From Glomus cerebriforme (Eukaryota; Glomeromycota; Glomeromycetes; Glomerales; Glomeraceae): a DNA stretch of 30,419 nucleotides. The DNA lies in contig QKYT01000037.1 of NCBI GenBank assembly GCA_003550305.1, positions 252,444-282,862 on the forward strand. Direction: 5' to 3'. Every line of letters begins with the position of its first letter. The stretch's first letter is position 1. A program made the translations under genes and the position numbers. This document shows, one piece after another, positions 21,572 through 30,419 of the stretch. The notes below the pieces were generated by a model. That model saw nothing but the letters and a program-made list of their open reading frames with translations, ran no database searches and was not told the origin of the DNA.

Positions 21572-23433
21572 CTAAAATATAATCATTTTTTTATGTCCTT
21601 TTGCTCTATCAAGACCACGTTGGATTTCTTGTTCTTTTCTTTTTAATGCTTGGCAAGTTGCTTCTATTTGGTTTATTTTTTCTCTAAAATGTTTAGCCAC
21701 AGTAGGATCTTTCTTTTCATTTCTCTTTAATGATTCTTTAGCTTTTTGAAGTTCTTGAGATTTTTGATTAAGTCGATTTTGAATATGATAAAGTTGCAAA
21801 TGATTAGTTTCCGATGATGATTTTTGAAGACGTTCGTTACCAATAACATCACCACCAACACTGTTATCATTTGATAATGGTATATTATTTTGTAGTAAAG
21901 TTGTTGATAAATTACTAACTCCAGTTAAATTACTGTTTCCACGATGTTTGCTTTTATTCAATGAGACATTCAAAAAATCAAAAACCGTCTGAGAATCTGA
22001 ATTATCATCATCTGCATTAGAAGTATTTCCAATTCTATTTTTGATTCTTCTAGGTAAATTATGTACTCTTGAATGAACAGTTTTTGATCCTTCCGATTTA
22101 TGACGACGTCGACGTCGACGATGTGGTCCAGTCAGATCAGATTTTCCTTCCTTATCAATAAAATCTAATGATATTCCTTTACTGAAGAGTTTTACTTCGA
22201 TCGGACTTGTTATACCTTCGCTGTTTTTTCCTAAGCCTTCGCCCTAGAAAACGTGCATTTGAAAAAAAAAAATCGATGAACTTTTGTTTAGATCTGTCAA
22301 TAATTTGCCTTCTTACCTGATTCGGAGTAAATTTATTATAAATAATTATTCTTATTAATCATTACCATTTTATATCCCATTTTTGCCATCATCCGAGAAG
22401 CAACGCCTTTTGTATGTTTTTCCCATTCCGCAAAATGAACCTGAGTATCATTTTGAGAAATATCTAAATTATTATCATCATTGCTTTCGGAACCTAGTCC
22501 AATTCTCAATGAAGGAAAATCACTTTCACTTAAACTGGCGCTTTCCCCATCGGAATATTCACCGAAAGAACTCTCCGATTCTTCATCTTCATTCTCGAGT
22601 CCAACAACTGGTATGATTTCATTATGAGAAACTACAAAACCATCTGGATGTTCATCTTCATAACCCTTATAAATTACTCTAAATCCTTGACCACCTCCTT
22701 CAATATTTATAAGTTTGGCCATATACCAAATATCATCATTATATTTTGCCCAAAAATACCGGCCAATTTGATATGTATCCACATGATCAATGTTTAAAAG
22801 TTCATAAGGTGCTATTAGTTCAAATGATATCTCTTCTCCATGAGAGTAATTATATTCACAAGGTGTTGTTTTGCAATGAGAAGATATATATTTTTTACAT
22901 ATACGGGTTGATGAAGTAATTGGAGTTAAAATCAAAACATTACAAGTTTTCTTTTCTGAATTAATACTATATATTAATCCTGGTAAAAAATACACTTTCT
23001 CATAATCCGGATGAGTCCATGGAATACAACATTTATCACCTGGTTGTATAATTTCTTCGTTATTTGTTAATGATTTGCTTTGTGCTGGCACGTCGGTGTT
23101 TTCCATCTTTAAGTTCGAATTCCATGGACAAAAAAAAGACAAAAGTCAACACATTTTTATCTACTTTCCTACACATTTAAATTTTCATTCATTCGTGAAA
23201 GCCCTCACCGTTTCATTTTGTTCTTCAGATAAACCAAATTGGGCAAGCAATTCATTCTTTTTCACTTGTAATAATTGTTCTTGTTGTAACTTTATTAAGT
23301 CCTCGAGTTCTTTGGAAAGACTATTTAGTTCAGGTTCTTCCGGACTAAAAAATAATAGTTCCTTGATTTCTTTTAAAGATACTTCGTTTTCTTTAATCGA
23401 ACTTTCTAAATCTGCAGTCAAAGATCCAGACAT
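21572..23433 (-). CDS. ZGPAT-like CCCH/Tudor/G-patch protein
   Basis: Three exons on the minus strand (23433-23209, 23106-22366, 22243-21572) give 545 residues; human ZGPAT has 531. The domains appear in the ZGPAT order. First is an N-terminal coiled coil (SLSKELEDLIKLQQEQLLQV, about 37-56). Next is a CCCH finger, C-KKYISSH-C-KTTP-C-EYNYS-H, whose last spacings (4 and 5) differ from the usual 5 and 3. A Tudor-like segment YFWAKYNDDIWYMAKLINIE follows, then an acidic serine-rich linker. The G-patch is formed across the exon 2/3 junction: ASRMMAKMGYKM followed by GEGLGKNSEGITSPIEV. An arginine run (RRRRRR) and a C-terminal coiled coil complete it. ZGPAT in animals is a transcriptional repressor; G-patch proteins often activate DEAH helicases. 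Exon 3 lacks an internal ATG for its first 90 codons, so ORF scans break it. Confidence 0.9.
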
Positions 23434-23647
23434 GTTTTTTTATTAGTAAAATTACTGTCAGTAGAGAAAAAAATAATTGATATTAAATTTGGTAAGACAC
23501 TGTTGTGATTTGATCCTTGATTTGGCTAGTTTGGGCTTTTAAACTCGTTTACATATTAGTATATTATTTGAACTACAAACCTTCACTTGTCGCCATCTCT
23601 ATCAAATTGAAACACTTTTCTTCCTACTAAGAGCTTAAAAACTAAAA
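23434..23647. promoter_or_regulatory. Bidirectional promoter ZGPAT/ArfGAP
   Basis: 214 bp between divergent start codons. No E-box, TATA or CCAAT is clear. The leader of the ArfGAP gene contains a TCTATCAAATTG stretch before the ATG. Confidence 0.45.
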
Positions 23648-25993
23648 ATGGATAGGGCTAAAAAAGTAGTCAACGAAAAAAATGAGCGTATCTTGCTTGA
23701 AATGACGAAACAGCCTGGAAATGATACATGCGCAGATTGTGGTGCAAAAGGTCAGTATATTAAAACCTTTATTATTCTTTTTATTCGATCCTTTCTTTTC
23801 CTTTTTTTTTCGATTTAATAGCGATAAGTCCATTATTTTTTTTCCCTTTAATTATTTATAGGACCTCGATGGGCTTCTCATAATCTTGGTGTATTTCTTT
23901 GCATACGCTGTGGTGGCTTACACCGCAAAATGGGTACTCATATTTCCAAAGTTAAATCAATATCTTTAGATTCTTGGACACCAGAACAAATTGAGGTAAA
24001 TTTGATCGAATCAGATCTTTTATTTAAATTAATCGACTTTTTTATCTGATGAATATTTACTTATAGAATATGCGACGGTGGGGAAATTTGAAAGCTAATG
24101 CCAAATGGAATCCTCATCCAGAATTTCATCCTGTGCCAGTTAATGCTTCTGATAGGTATATTTTACTTATACAAGTATAGAATTTTTTAGTCAGTACTAA
24201 ATCTCAATCATATATGATATTTTTTAGTGAAATGGAAAGATATATACGAAACAAATACGAAAAGCAAATTTATCGTGATCATCCTGATAAGGTGAATGAT
24301 ATACATTTCTTTTTGACGAAGATAAGTTAATTTATTAATCTTTTTTGATCAATCAGTCCAAACAATCATCTGCACCACCTCCGACACCTCCACGTCGTGC
24401 AATAAATGATTCCATTATAAAATACAATAATGAACGTGGAAATTATGATAATGCGTTGCGTCAACTCAAAGATATGGGATTCATTGATAATTCTCGAAAT
24501 CGCGAAGTCTTGAATACTACGAATGGTGATCTTAGTGCAGCTATTGAAATTCTCTGTAGACTCCCAATCGGATCGACACAATCTACATCTACTAGATCTT
24601 CGACTATTCCAAATATTTCAAGTGATGATAAGTTAACCCAATTATGGAATATGGGATTTCAAGATGAAGCAAAAAATCGCGATGCTCTGCGACGTACTGG
24701 TGGTAATGTTGAAGTAGCTGCTGCGTTATTGGTGGAAGCTCGTAATTCTGAAAGTTTGAAGAATAATAATAATGCAAATAGTTCGAAATCAAATCCTTCG
24801 GTTAATCCTCAAACGGAACAACAAAGAATACAAATTAAATTACCAATTTCACAATCATCCAATCAATCACTTTCGGATTCTTCATCTTTGCAACCAATTT
24901 CATTTCAACAATCACAAACAACCACTCAAAATTCAGCGCAAAACAATTTGGGAACGTTTGGATCACTCTCTTTAGGAACTGGTTTGTTAAACTTCACTTT
25001 TTTTCCTTTTATTTGTTTCAGGAAATTTTATTAATAATTTAATCTTTATAATTTAAAGGAAATTATCAACAACCGTCATCAACTCAACAGCAACTACAAC
25101 AACAAAATAAATTTGATAAAAATGCAATCCTTTCGTTATATAGTGTACCTCAACAATCATCAATAACAACTAGTTCTAATTTATTTAATTCAATGAATAA
25201 TGGAATACAACCAATACAACAACAAAATCAATTTAGTCAAACTCAACAAAATTCGGTGAATATGGGAGGTGTTGGCTTTAATTCCAATCAATCATTATTA
25301 TCAAATAATACTTTTGGAAGTACGGGAACTTCTACATCATCTGGTTTTTCAAACGAAACCGATTTATTTGGGCTAAATTTTAATACAAGTGATTCAACCG
25401 CGCCATCTAATGAATTTAATGGGTTGAATAACGGATTTAGCGATCGAATGAATTCTTTTGGAACTGGAACAAATGGAAGAAATTTTATTTCTACTACATC
25501 TAATATTACATATAGAACTAACAATAATTTATCATCTAATAATAATTTAGTAAGTAAAATTATTTTTAAATATATTTCTTTTTTTCCTTTGAAACTGATT
25601 TTTTTTTTCTAGTTTAGTGCTGATGTAAAACAAAATTCAATGGCAAATCGACAAAATTCTTTATCAAATTTTGGAAATGTTCCAACATCATTTTTATTGA
25701 ATGAAACCACACACATGTCATTTACTTCTACAAATACTACATCAGGTCATGGATTTGGTCAATTACAACCAACAACATCATCTCCAGGTTTTGGAACACA
25801 ACAAATCAGTTCTTTTTCAAGCGGACAATCAAATGGGTTATTATCGCAACAATCAAAAAATATATTTAATACGTTTATGAGTAATACTGACCAAAATCAA
25901 TTGAACAATAATCATTTATTTTCTACTAATAGTAATGGATCAATGAGAAATACTTCAAGTACCAATTTTGGATGGCCTAATAATATGAAGTAA
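23648..25993 (+). CDS. ArfGAP with two UBA domains (Gts1/Ucp3-like)
   Basis: Seven exons (23648-23750, 23862-23995, 24067-24155, 24228-24291, 24357-24981, 25059-25549, 25613-25993) give 628 residues. The ArfGAP domain at about 12-125 has the zinc finger C-AD-C-x16-C-IR-C with the catalytic arginine four residues after the last cysteine (CGGLHRKMG). [16 protein letters not shown] and [13 protein letters not shown] follow. A PPPTPPRR motif at 137-144 may bind an SH3 domain. UBA domain 1 (about 160-200, [16 protein letters not shown]) and UBA domain 2 (about 220-260, [16 protein letters not shown]) come next, followed by a long Gln/Asn/Ser-rich tail with GFG/FG dipeptides. It stimulates GTP hydrolysis by an Arf GTPase in vesicle traffic; the UBA domains should bind ubiquitin. 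S. pombe Ucp3 and yeast Gts1 have related layouts, but paired UBA domains vary. The Q/N-rich tail has prion-like composition. Confidence 0.92.
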
Positions 25994-26460
25994 TCTTGAA
26001 GAGTATAAATATAATTCATTAAAAAATTTTAATTTTAATTATTTTAGCAATAGTTAAGTTTTAATTGTAAAAATAAGAGTAAATTTTTTTATTACTATTT
26101 GAGGAGGTAGTTTTAGGTTATTTTCGGGATTATATAGTACGATTAGATTAGTAGAGTAATTAATTAGCCTATTTAGTTTATTGTTTTTTTTATTTCAATA
26201 GAACATTAATACCTATATAGATAATTATTATTAATATTATTGTAAAAACCCATTCGCATTAAATAATAATTAAATATATTATTAGATTTGTTATATTATA
26301 TTTAAAGTTCGATACATTTGAATTTAAATAATAAATAAATAAATAAGTAAAATATACTTACCTATATACTGTATATATATGTATATGTATATTTATATGT
26401 TGATTATAAAAAGAGAAAAGTATTATAACAAAATGATACTTATTTTTTACAACCTTAATT
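25994..26460. other. Convergent 3' spacer ArfGAP/ankyrin
   Basis: 467 bp between the two stop codons. It contains AATAAATAAATAAG near 26329-26344 and a TATATATGTATATG stretch, presumably the 3' untranslated regions. No gene is seen. Confidence 0.6.
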
Positions 26461-27371
26461 TTAATCATCGCTAGCATCACTCGGAGAACCATCATCAGAA
26501 TCTTCTTGAGCAATGTCACTTGCATCCTAAAAAAAAAATAAATATATCATTTTATCATTACACTAATATTTTAAGTTAAAATCATTTTCTTGGATATACG
26601 AACCACTCTCAAAGCTAAAGCGGCTTTTTGAAGTAAATTTTTTAATTCTTGATTTCCTGAGTCAACTAATTGTTGGGGTTTTTGTTTATTTTTATTTTGT
26701 TTGCTAGTTTTTAAAAAAATCATTATTATGTTAAAAATGAATTTATTCCTTTTTTTTAAAAAAAAATATATATTAAACGTACGTTGTATCCGCTCCGTGT
26801 TTAATCAATAATTTTACTAGAAAAATATAATTATTTTTTATTTTAAAGTTAATAAAATGATTTTTTTTCAAAAAAAAAAGGAAAAAAAGATTACCTATTT
26901 CTAAGGCTACAGAAGGATCATCCTTATATTGTACAGCTTTATGAAGTGGTGTTTCAAATTCCAATTTATTTTGCAAATTAACATTAATATTTGGTTGATT
27001 TAAAAGTAATTCAACAGCGGTCAAAGAACCAAATTGGGCCCTGTTTACAAGTTCCCAAATTAATTAAAAAACGCGTTATTTCTTTTTTCTTTAAAAAAAT
27101 CAATATATTTTGAGATAGTTAAATGAAAATATAATACGCGTAATGAAGTGCAGTATTTCCAATAGCATCATTATGATTTATATCATAAGTTTCCGGTTGA
27201 GAAAAAATATCTTTTAAAATATCCTCGGAATCTTGTTTAGCTGCAACCAAAAGAAGTTCGTCTATTAAATAATAATAATGGGCATTAATTCTTTTTAGTA
27301 ATTTATTCATTATACGTTGGTTGAAAAAAAGAAAAAAACTCACTATTTGTTGCCCCTTCTGAGTCTGCCAT
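26461..27371 (-). CDS. Small ankyrin-repeat protein
   Basis: Six exons on the minus strand (27371-27344, 27261-27138, 27040-26895, 26816-26783, 26703-26604, 26526-26461) give 165 residues. The N-terminal part (NNELLLVAAKQDSEDILKDI) is a capping half-repeat. Two ankyrin repeats follow: DAIGNTALHYAAQFGSLTAV (about 42-61) and TPLHKAVQYKDDPSVALEIV with LLIKHGAD. A basic Gln/Lys linker and an acidic end EDSDDGSPSDASDD finish it. Small fungal ankyrin proteins with an acidic tail exist (for example yeast YCR051W), but their function is not known. Two exons are tiny (28 and 34 nt). The acceptor of exon 5 (AAACTAG before 26703) is the only one keeping frame. Molecular role: probably protein binding. 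Confidence 0.85.
26750..26766. repeat. T8A9 tract in ankyrin-gene intron 4
   Basis: T26750-26757 then A26758-26766, a self-complementary homopolymer junction. Confidence 0.6.
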
Positions 27372-27968
27372 AAAATAACTTTTTTAAAAAAAAGTAAAAA
27401 AAAAAAAGTATTTTTGAAAAAGGAGTTCGAGGATGTTTGAAACTTGTACTATTATGATCATAAACACGTGATTATAACTTTGAATCTGTGCTTTGCAATA
27501 AAAGCGGAGTATAAAAAGTCCGAAAAGCAAATGTAGCTGCGGAACTGCAATTATTTACACATTCAGTTAAACGGAAGAAATCTCCGAACTTCGCCTTGTT
27601 TATAGAATCTTTACTTTATAGTATTTATACGGAGAATAGAAAAAACTAATGAACGAATTAAAAACTCTCGCAATTTTGATAAATACAATGTACTTTTGCT
27701 ATACCAAATTAAGTCATAATTGATTGTTATACTGCGGAAATTGACAGTTTTGATCTTATGACCTTATGACCTATCCTTAATGTGTTTGTACAACCAAAAA
27801 CTGAAAATGAGATATGTTTTCCACAAGTATAAATATTTAAATTTATTTACCAACACGTTTTTCTTTTCTTTTTTTTCTCTCAACTCTCCACTCTAAATAG
27901 AAAGAAAGGAGTAAAAAAAAAAGCGGAATACCAAAGATAAACTGATTAAATTGAAGATCGAAAAAAAA
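27372..27968. promoter_or_regulatory. Divergent promoter ankyrin / tail-anchored protein gene
   Basis: 597 bp between start codons. CACGTG lies at 27465-27470 (as ACACGTGATT), 94 bp upstream of the ankyrin ATG. A TATAAAAA box at 27510-27517 faces the plus-strand gene, implying a leader of about 420 nt with a pyrimidine-rich end (27860-27895). A T6A8 tract (27380-27393) lies just upstream of the ankyrin ATG. Whether the long leader contains an intron is not clear. Confidence 0.55.
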
Positions 27969-28750
27969 ATGTCTCAAGGTAACAATTATTTTATCACTTA
28001 TTAATTATTGTTATTATTATTACTTTAATTTAATATAATTGATAAAAAGATGATGTTTCTTTAACTTCCTTTTTTTTAAAAAAAAAAAATAAATAAATAA
28101 ATCTTTTAGATTATTATGGACAAAATTCTCGTTATCCAAGCTCATGGAATGTTATTAATAATGATTTACATGATGATGACGATAATCGGTATTATCCTTC
28201 TTACGCAACCGAAACATGGAGTGTACTAGATTCTCAAGATGTTAACGAAGATCAACTTCCAAGTTTCCCGCAACATAATTATATCGGTGGTTATAATTAC
28301 GGATCATCTACAATACGACAACCTTCACCACCACTACCTGAACCAGAATTCCCTCCTTCCATTTCTTCTTCAACAAAAGGATTTATTGAAACTACCTTTA
28401 AATACGAACGTAAACGAGAAGAAGATATTGTTGGTAGACCTGATGAATATGATGATGATTGTTGTCCTCCTCCACCTCAACTACCTTTGGATGATTCGGA
28501 TATACAATCTAGTATTTTTGATGAAGATTCTAAATCTATCGTTAGGAAATTCATATCAACTATTTCATCCTCTTCGGGCCTTGTACGATATTCACGTAAG
28601 TATTAAATAAATTTTTAAAAAATAAAAAGAAATTCATAATAACTTATTTTAAAAAATTTTGTAGTTGCTGTATTGGCAATTGGTATTGCCATTTATTATA
28701 TCAAGGATATTAAGGATTTCCCATTTGTAGAATTTTATAATATCTTTTAG
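27969..28750 (+). CDS. Hypothetical tail-anchored acidic protein
   Basis: Three exons (27969-27978, 28110-28595, 28665-28750) give 193 residues. Exon 1 is only 10 nt (MSQ plus one base), followed by a 131 nt intron that contains a T8A12 tract. Residues 4-150 are acidic and Tyr/Pro/Ser-rich and look disordered, with a DDDD run near 25, proline clusters (PSPPLPEPEFPPS) and CCPPPPQLPLDD. One hydrophobic segment (about 166-178, LAVLAIGIAIYYI) sits 15 residues from the C-terminus and is followed by KDIKDFPFVEFYNIF. This is the layout of a tail-anchored membrane protein facing the cytosol. The short segment with basic flank could suit the mitochondrial outer membrane or ER; I cannot tell which. I recognise no family. 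The consistent phases and a TATA box support it as a real gene. Confidence 0.75.
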
Positions 28751-29530
28751 AGATTATTTTTTTTTTTTTTAAAAAAAAAAAATCTATTTTCAATTATTAT
28801 TTGATTCATTTTTCACTTTTCTTTTCGTGTAAAATTATTTTCTTTTATAAAATTCCTCTCGTGAAAATAGATGATACCTCCTTTTTTCCTTTGTTGTAAA
28901 ATTTTAAAGATGGTTTATAGAATCAATTTCTTAATCAATTTTTCCTACTTTTCTGTTTGCTTTTTTTGTGAATAGTTGACTATATTCATTCCTATTTTTT
29001 TTTTCTTTATATATCTTTTTTTTTTTATTTTTTATTTTTCCTTTTTGAGATTAAATAAATTCATGCACTTCATTTTTCTTCTTATCTGTAAATAACGAAT
29101 GCATTTGGTTTATAATCAATCATGGTGCCCGAAATAAAAAAAAAAATAATAAATATATGTAATGAATGCTACTACATGATGTATATTATAATATAGCATT
29201 ATTCATCTTCCTCGATTATTATTTTTCCGTCATTATTTCACTTGATCGGTTACTTCTTTACTCCTTTTTTTTTTTTAAAAAAAAAAAATTGTTTCACTCC
29301 CTTAAAAATTTCACTTTATCCCCTCACTCCTTAAAAGCTGTCATAATTTTTTAATTCAAAGAATGTATCAATTAGTGACTGAACCCTAAAATGGTCACAT
29401 ACTCGGTATTTGCCGAAACTATTTCTTATTAATAAATTGATTAAAATAAAAATAAAATTAGTTATGGTTTTTAAATACATAATAATAAGCAAATATATAT
29501 ATATAAAATAGTTTCTCTTTTTGTTTATTT
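28751..29530. other. Convergent 3' spacer, T-rich
   Basis: 780 bp between the stop of the tail-anchored protein gene (+) and the stop of the DUF4442 gene (-). It holds two homopolymer junctions, T14A12 at 28757-28782 and T12A12 at 29265-29288, and long T/C-rich stretches. A plus-strand open stretch at 29166-29354 is low complexity and not supported as a gene. Confidence 0.6.
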
Positions 29531-30396
29531 TTAATTTTTACTATTAATAGACCAAAATACTGTAGCCTTTGCTACAGTATCTAGTGCTTCATCTTTAAGG
29601 ATTACTTCACATTCCTTTTCTGTTTGTCCGCTAATTTCTCCTAAATTAAAATGACTAGTAGCTGTAATCAATCCTATTTATAATAAAAAAGATTTTAAAT
29701 GATATTTAAAATAAAAATTAAAAAAAAAAATTTCGAAAATATTTAATACTTACCCCTTGCCTTTTTAAAATACTAATTGAATAAATAAATAACTATTAAT
29801 ATTTACATATAAACTCGAATAAATAAAACTGTGAAATCTTTACACTACCTCTATAGTAATTTTTGTTACAATTGCTCTATCCTTATCAGTTAACTTACTA
29901 AATACTGCCAATCCTCCTACAGTTTCAGCAAAAGTACAAAGAGCTGCTGCGTGAATACTATTAAAAGGATTATGGATCTTTTTTTGTTCCTAAAAAATTT
30001 TATATTTTCAATATATTAATACTGTAACATATAGAGAAAGATAGATATAAAAATTACCTTTAGAACTCCCGAACAAAATCCTTTATCAAGAGTTGTAATT
30101 CGCATATCTATTTTTTTTCATTAAAAAATAAAAAACATTATAGTTCATGTAAATAAACCCGCAGTAATAAAAAGTTTTTATTATTACTTACGAATACAAG
30201 AAGAAAAAGGATTAACAAAAGAAAGCAAATAAGAATACAGTAAAGGTCTAAACCTTCTTATAAAAGGCTTATTTAAAGCATGCCATACTTTAACAGGATC
30301 ACGTAGAGAAGCTGCTTTACGTAATAAAAAGAGAGTAAAGGTTCCTAATATTATAAACACGCCGCCTCCTAAAAGGCTTAAAGCTGTAATATCCAT
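29531..30396 (-). CDS. DUF4442 HotDog-fold protein, probable acyl thioesterase-like
   Basis: Five exons on the minus strand (30396-30192, 30107-30058, 29989-29849, 29772-29754, 29673-29531) give 185 residues. An N-terminal hydrophobic segment (about 5-25, ALSLLGGGVFIILGTFTLFL) looks like a signal anchor or mitochondrial membrane anchor. The rest fits the DUF4442 branch of the HotDog/thioesterase superfamily: RPLLYSYLLSFVNPFSS, then HNPFNSIHAAALCTFAETVG (91-110), the conserved N..S.HA.AL...AE helix. VTKITIEYFKKARG (126-139) is the conserved edge strand, and the beta-strand GLITATSHFNLGE follows. Exon 4 is a 19 nt micro-exon encoding YFKKARG; leaving it out breaks the frame. Substrate unknown. 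The start at 30396 is the first ATG and lies 24 bp from the window edge, so the promoter is not visible. Confidence 0.88.
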
Positions 30397-30419
30397 CGTA
30401 AAAAAAAAAAAATAATAAA

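Noticed and set aside
23075..23446. 123-codon plus-strand open frame
   Set aside because: Antisense to ZGPAT exon 1 and the start of exon 2; composition is that of a shadow frame.
24366..24975. Open frames on both strands inside ArfGAP exon 5
   Set aside because: Shadows of the UBA-coding exon; no independent signals.
28239..28610. 123-codon plus-strand frame inside the tail-anchored protein gene
   Set aside because: Alternate frame of exon 2; the accepted frame has matching splice phases and a TM tail.
1..30419. tRNA or rRNA genes
   Set aside because: None recognised on either strand by eye; a covariance-model scan was not possible.

Overview
The window looks like nuclear DNA of a filamentous fungus, most likely an arbuscular mycorrhizal fungus (Glomeromycotina, Rhizophagus-like). 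This is an inference from very AT-rich sequence, many short introns (about 50-180 nt) with GTAAGT/TTTTAG borders, ordinary fungal housekeeping genes, and decayed Plavaka-type and RNase H-bearing transposons of the kind abundant in those genomes. Four single N bases (1483, 3163, 6017, 6038) show it is an assembled contig.

The window has two compartments. Bases 1 to about 9,100 are repeat-rich and contain no intact gene. They hold simple-word elements with hAT-like ends (1-369, 4327-4613, 8511-8743), hairpin and inverted-repeat elements (587-760, 3363-3712), and a 1.6 kb tandem array (about 1334-2954) whose units each carry a donor, branch-site, pyrimidine-tract and acceptor pattern. They also hold a decayed Plavaka-like transposase (4614 to about 6110, minus), a 73-77 bp triplicate (6501-6728), and a decayed retroelement 3' end with RNase H (about 7420-9030, minus), which one of the hAT-like elements has split.

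Bases 9,915-30,396 are gene-dense. I rebuilt eleven multi-exon genes exon by exon, and all keep an open frame from ATG to stop. In order: cytochrome b561 reductase (+), TMEM14 family (-), ATG14 (+), ATG1 kinase (-), cyclin H (-), RRP8 methyltransferase (+), ZGPAT-like G-patch/CCCH protein (-), ArfGAP with two UBA domains (+), small ankyrin protein (-), tail-anchored protein of unknown function (+), DUF4442 HotDog protein (-). Strands alternate almost perfectly, so most genes sit in divergent pairs sharing 130-600 bp promoters and in convergent pairs.

Two core autophagy genes, ATG14 (PI3-kinase complex I subunit) and ATG1 (initiating kinase), lie tail to tail. Cyclin H (CDK-activating kinase/TFIIH) and RRP8 (25S/28S rRNA base methylation) share a 132 bp promoter with a TCACGTGA palindrome; the ATG1 promoter has the same octamer. 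The most unusual feature is the exon/intron-like tandem array. All functional calls come from motifs read by eye; no database search was run.
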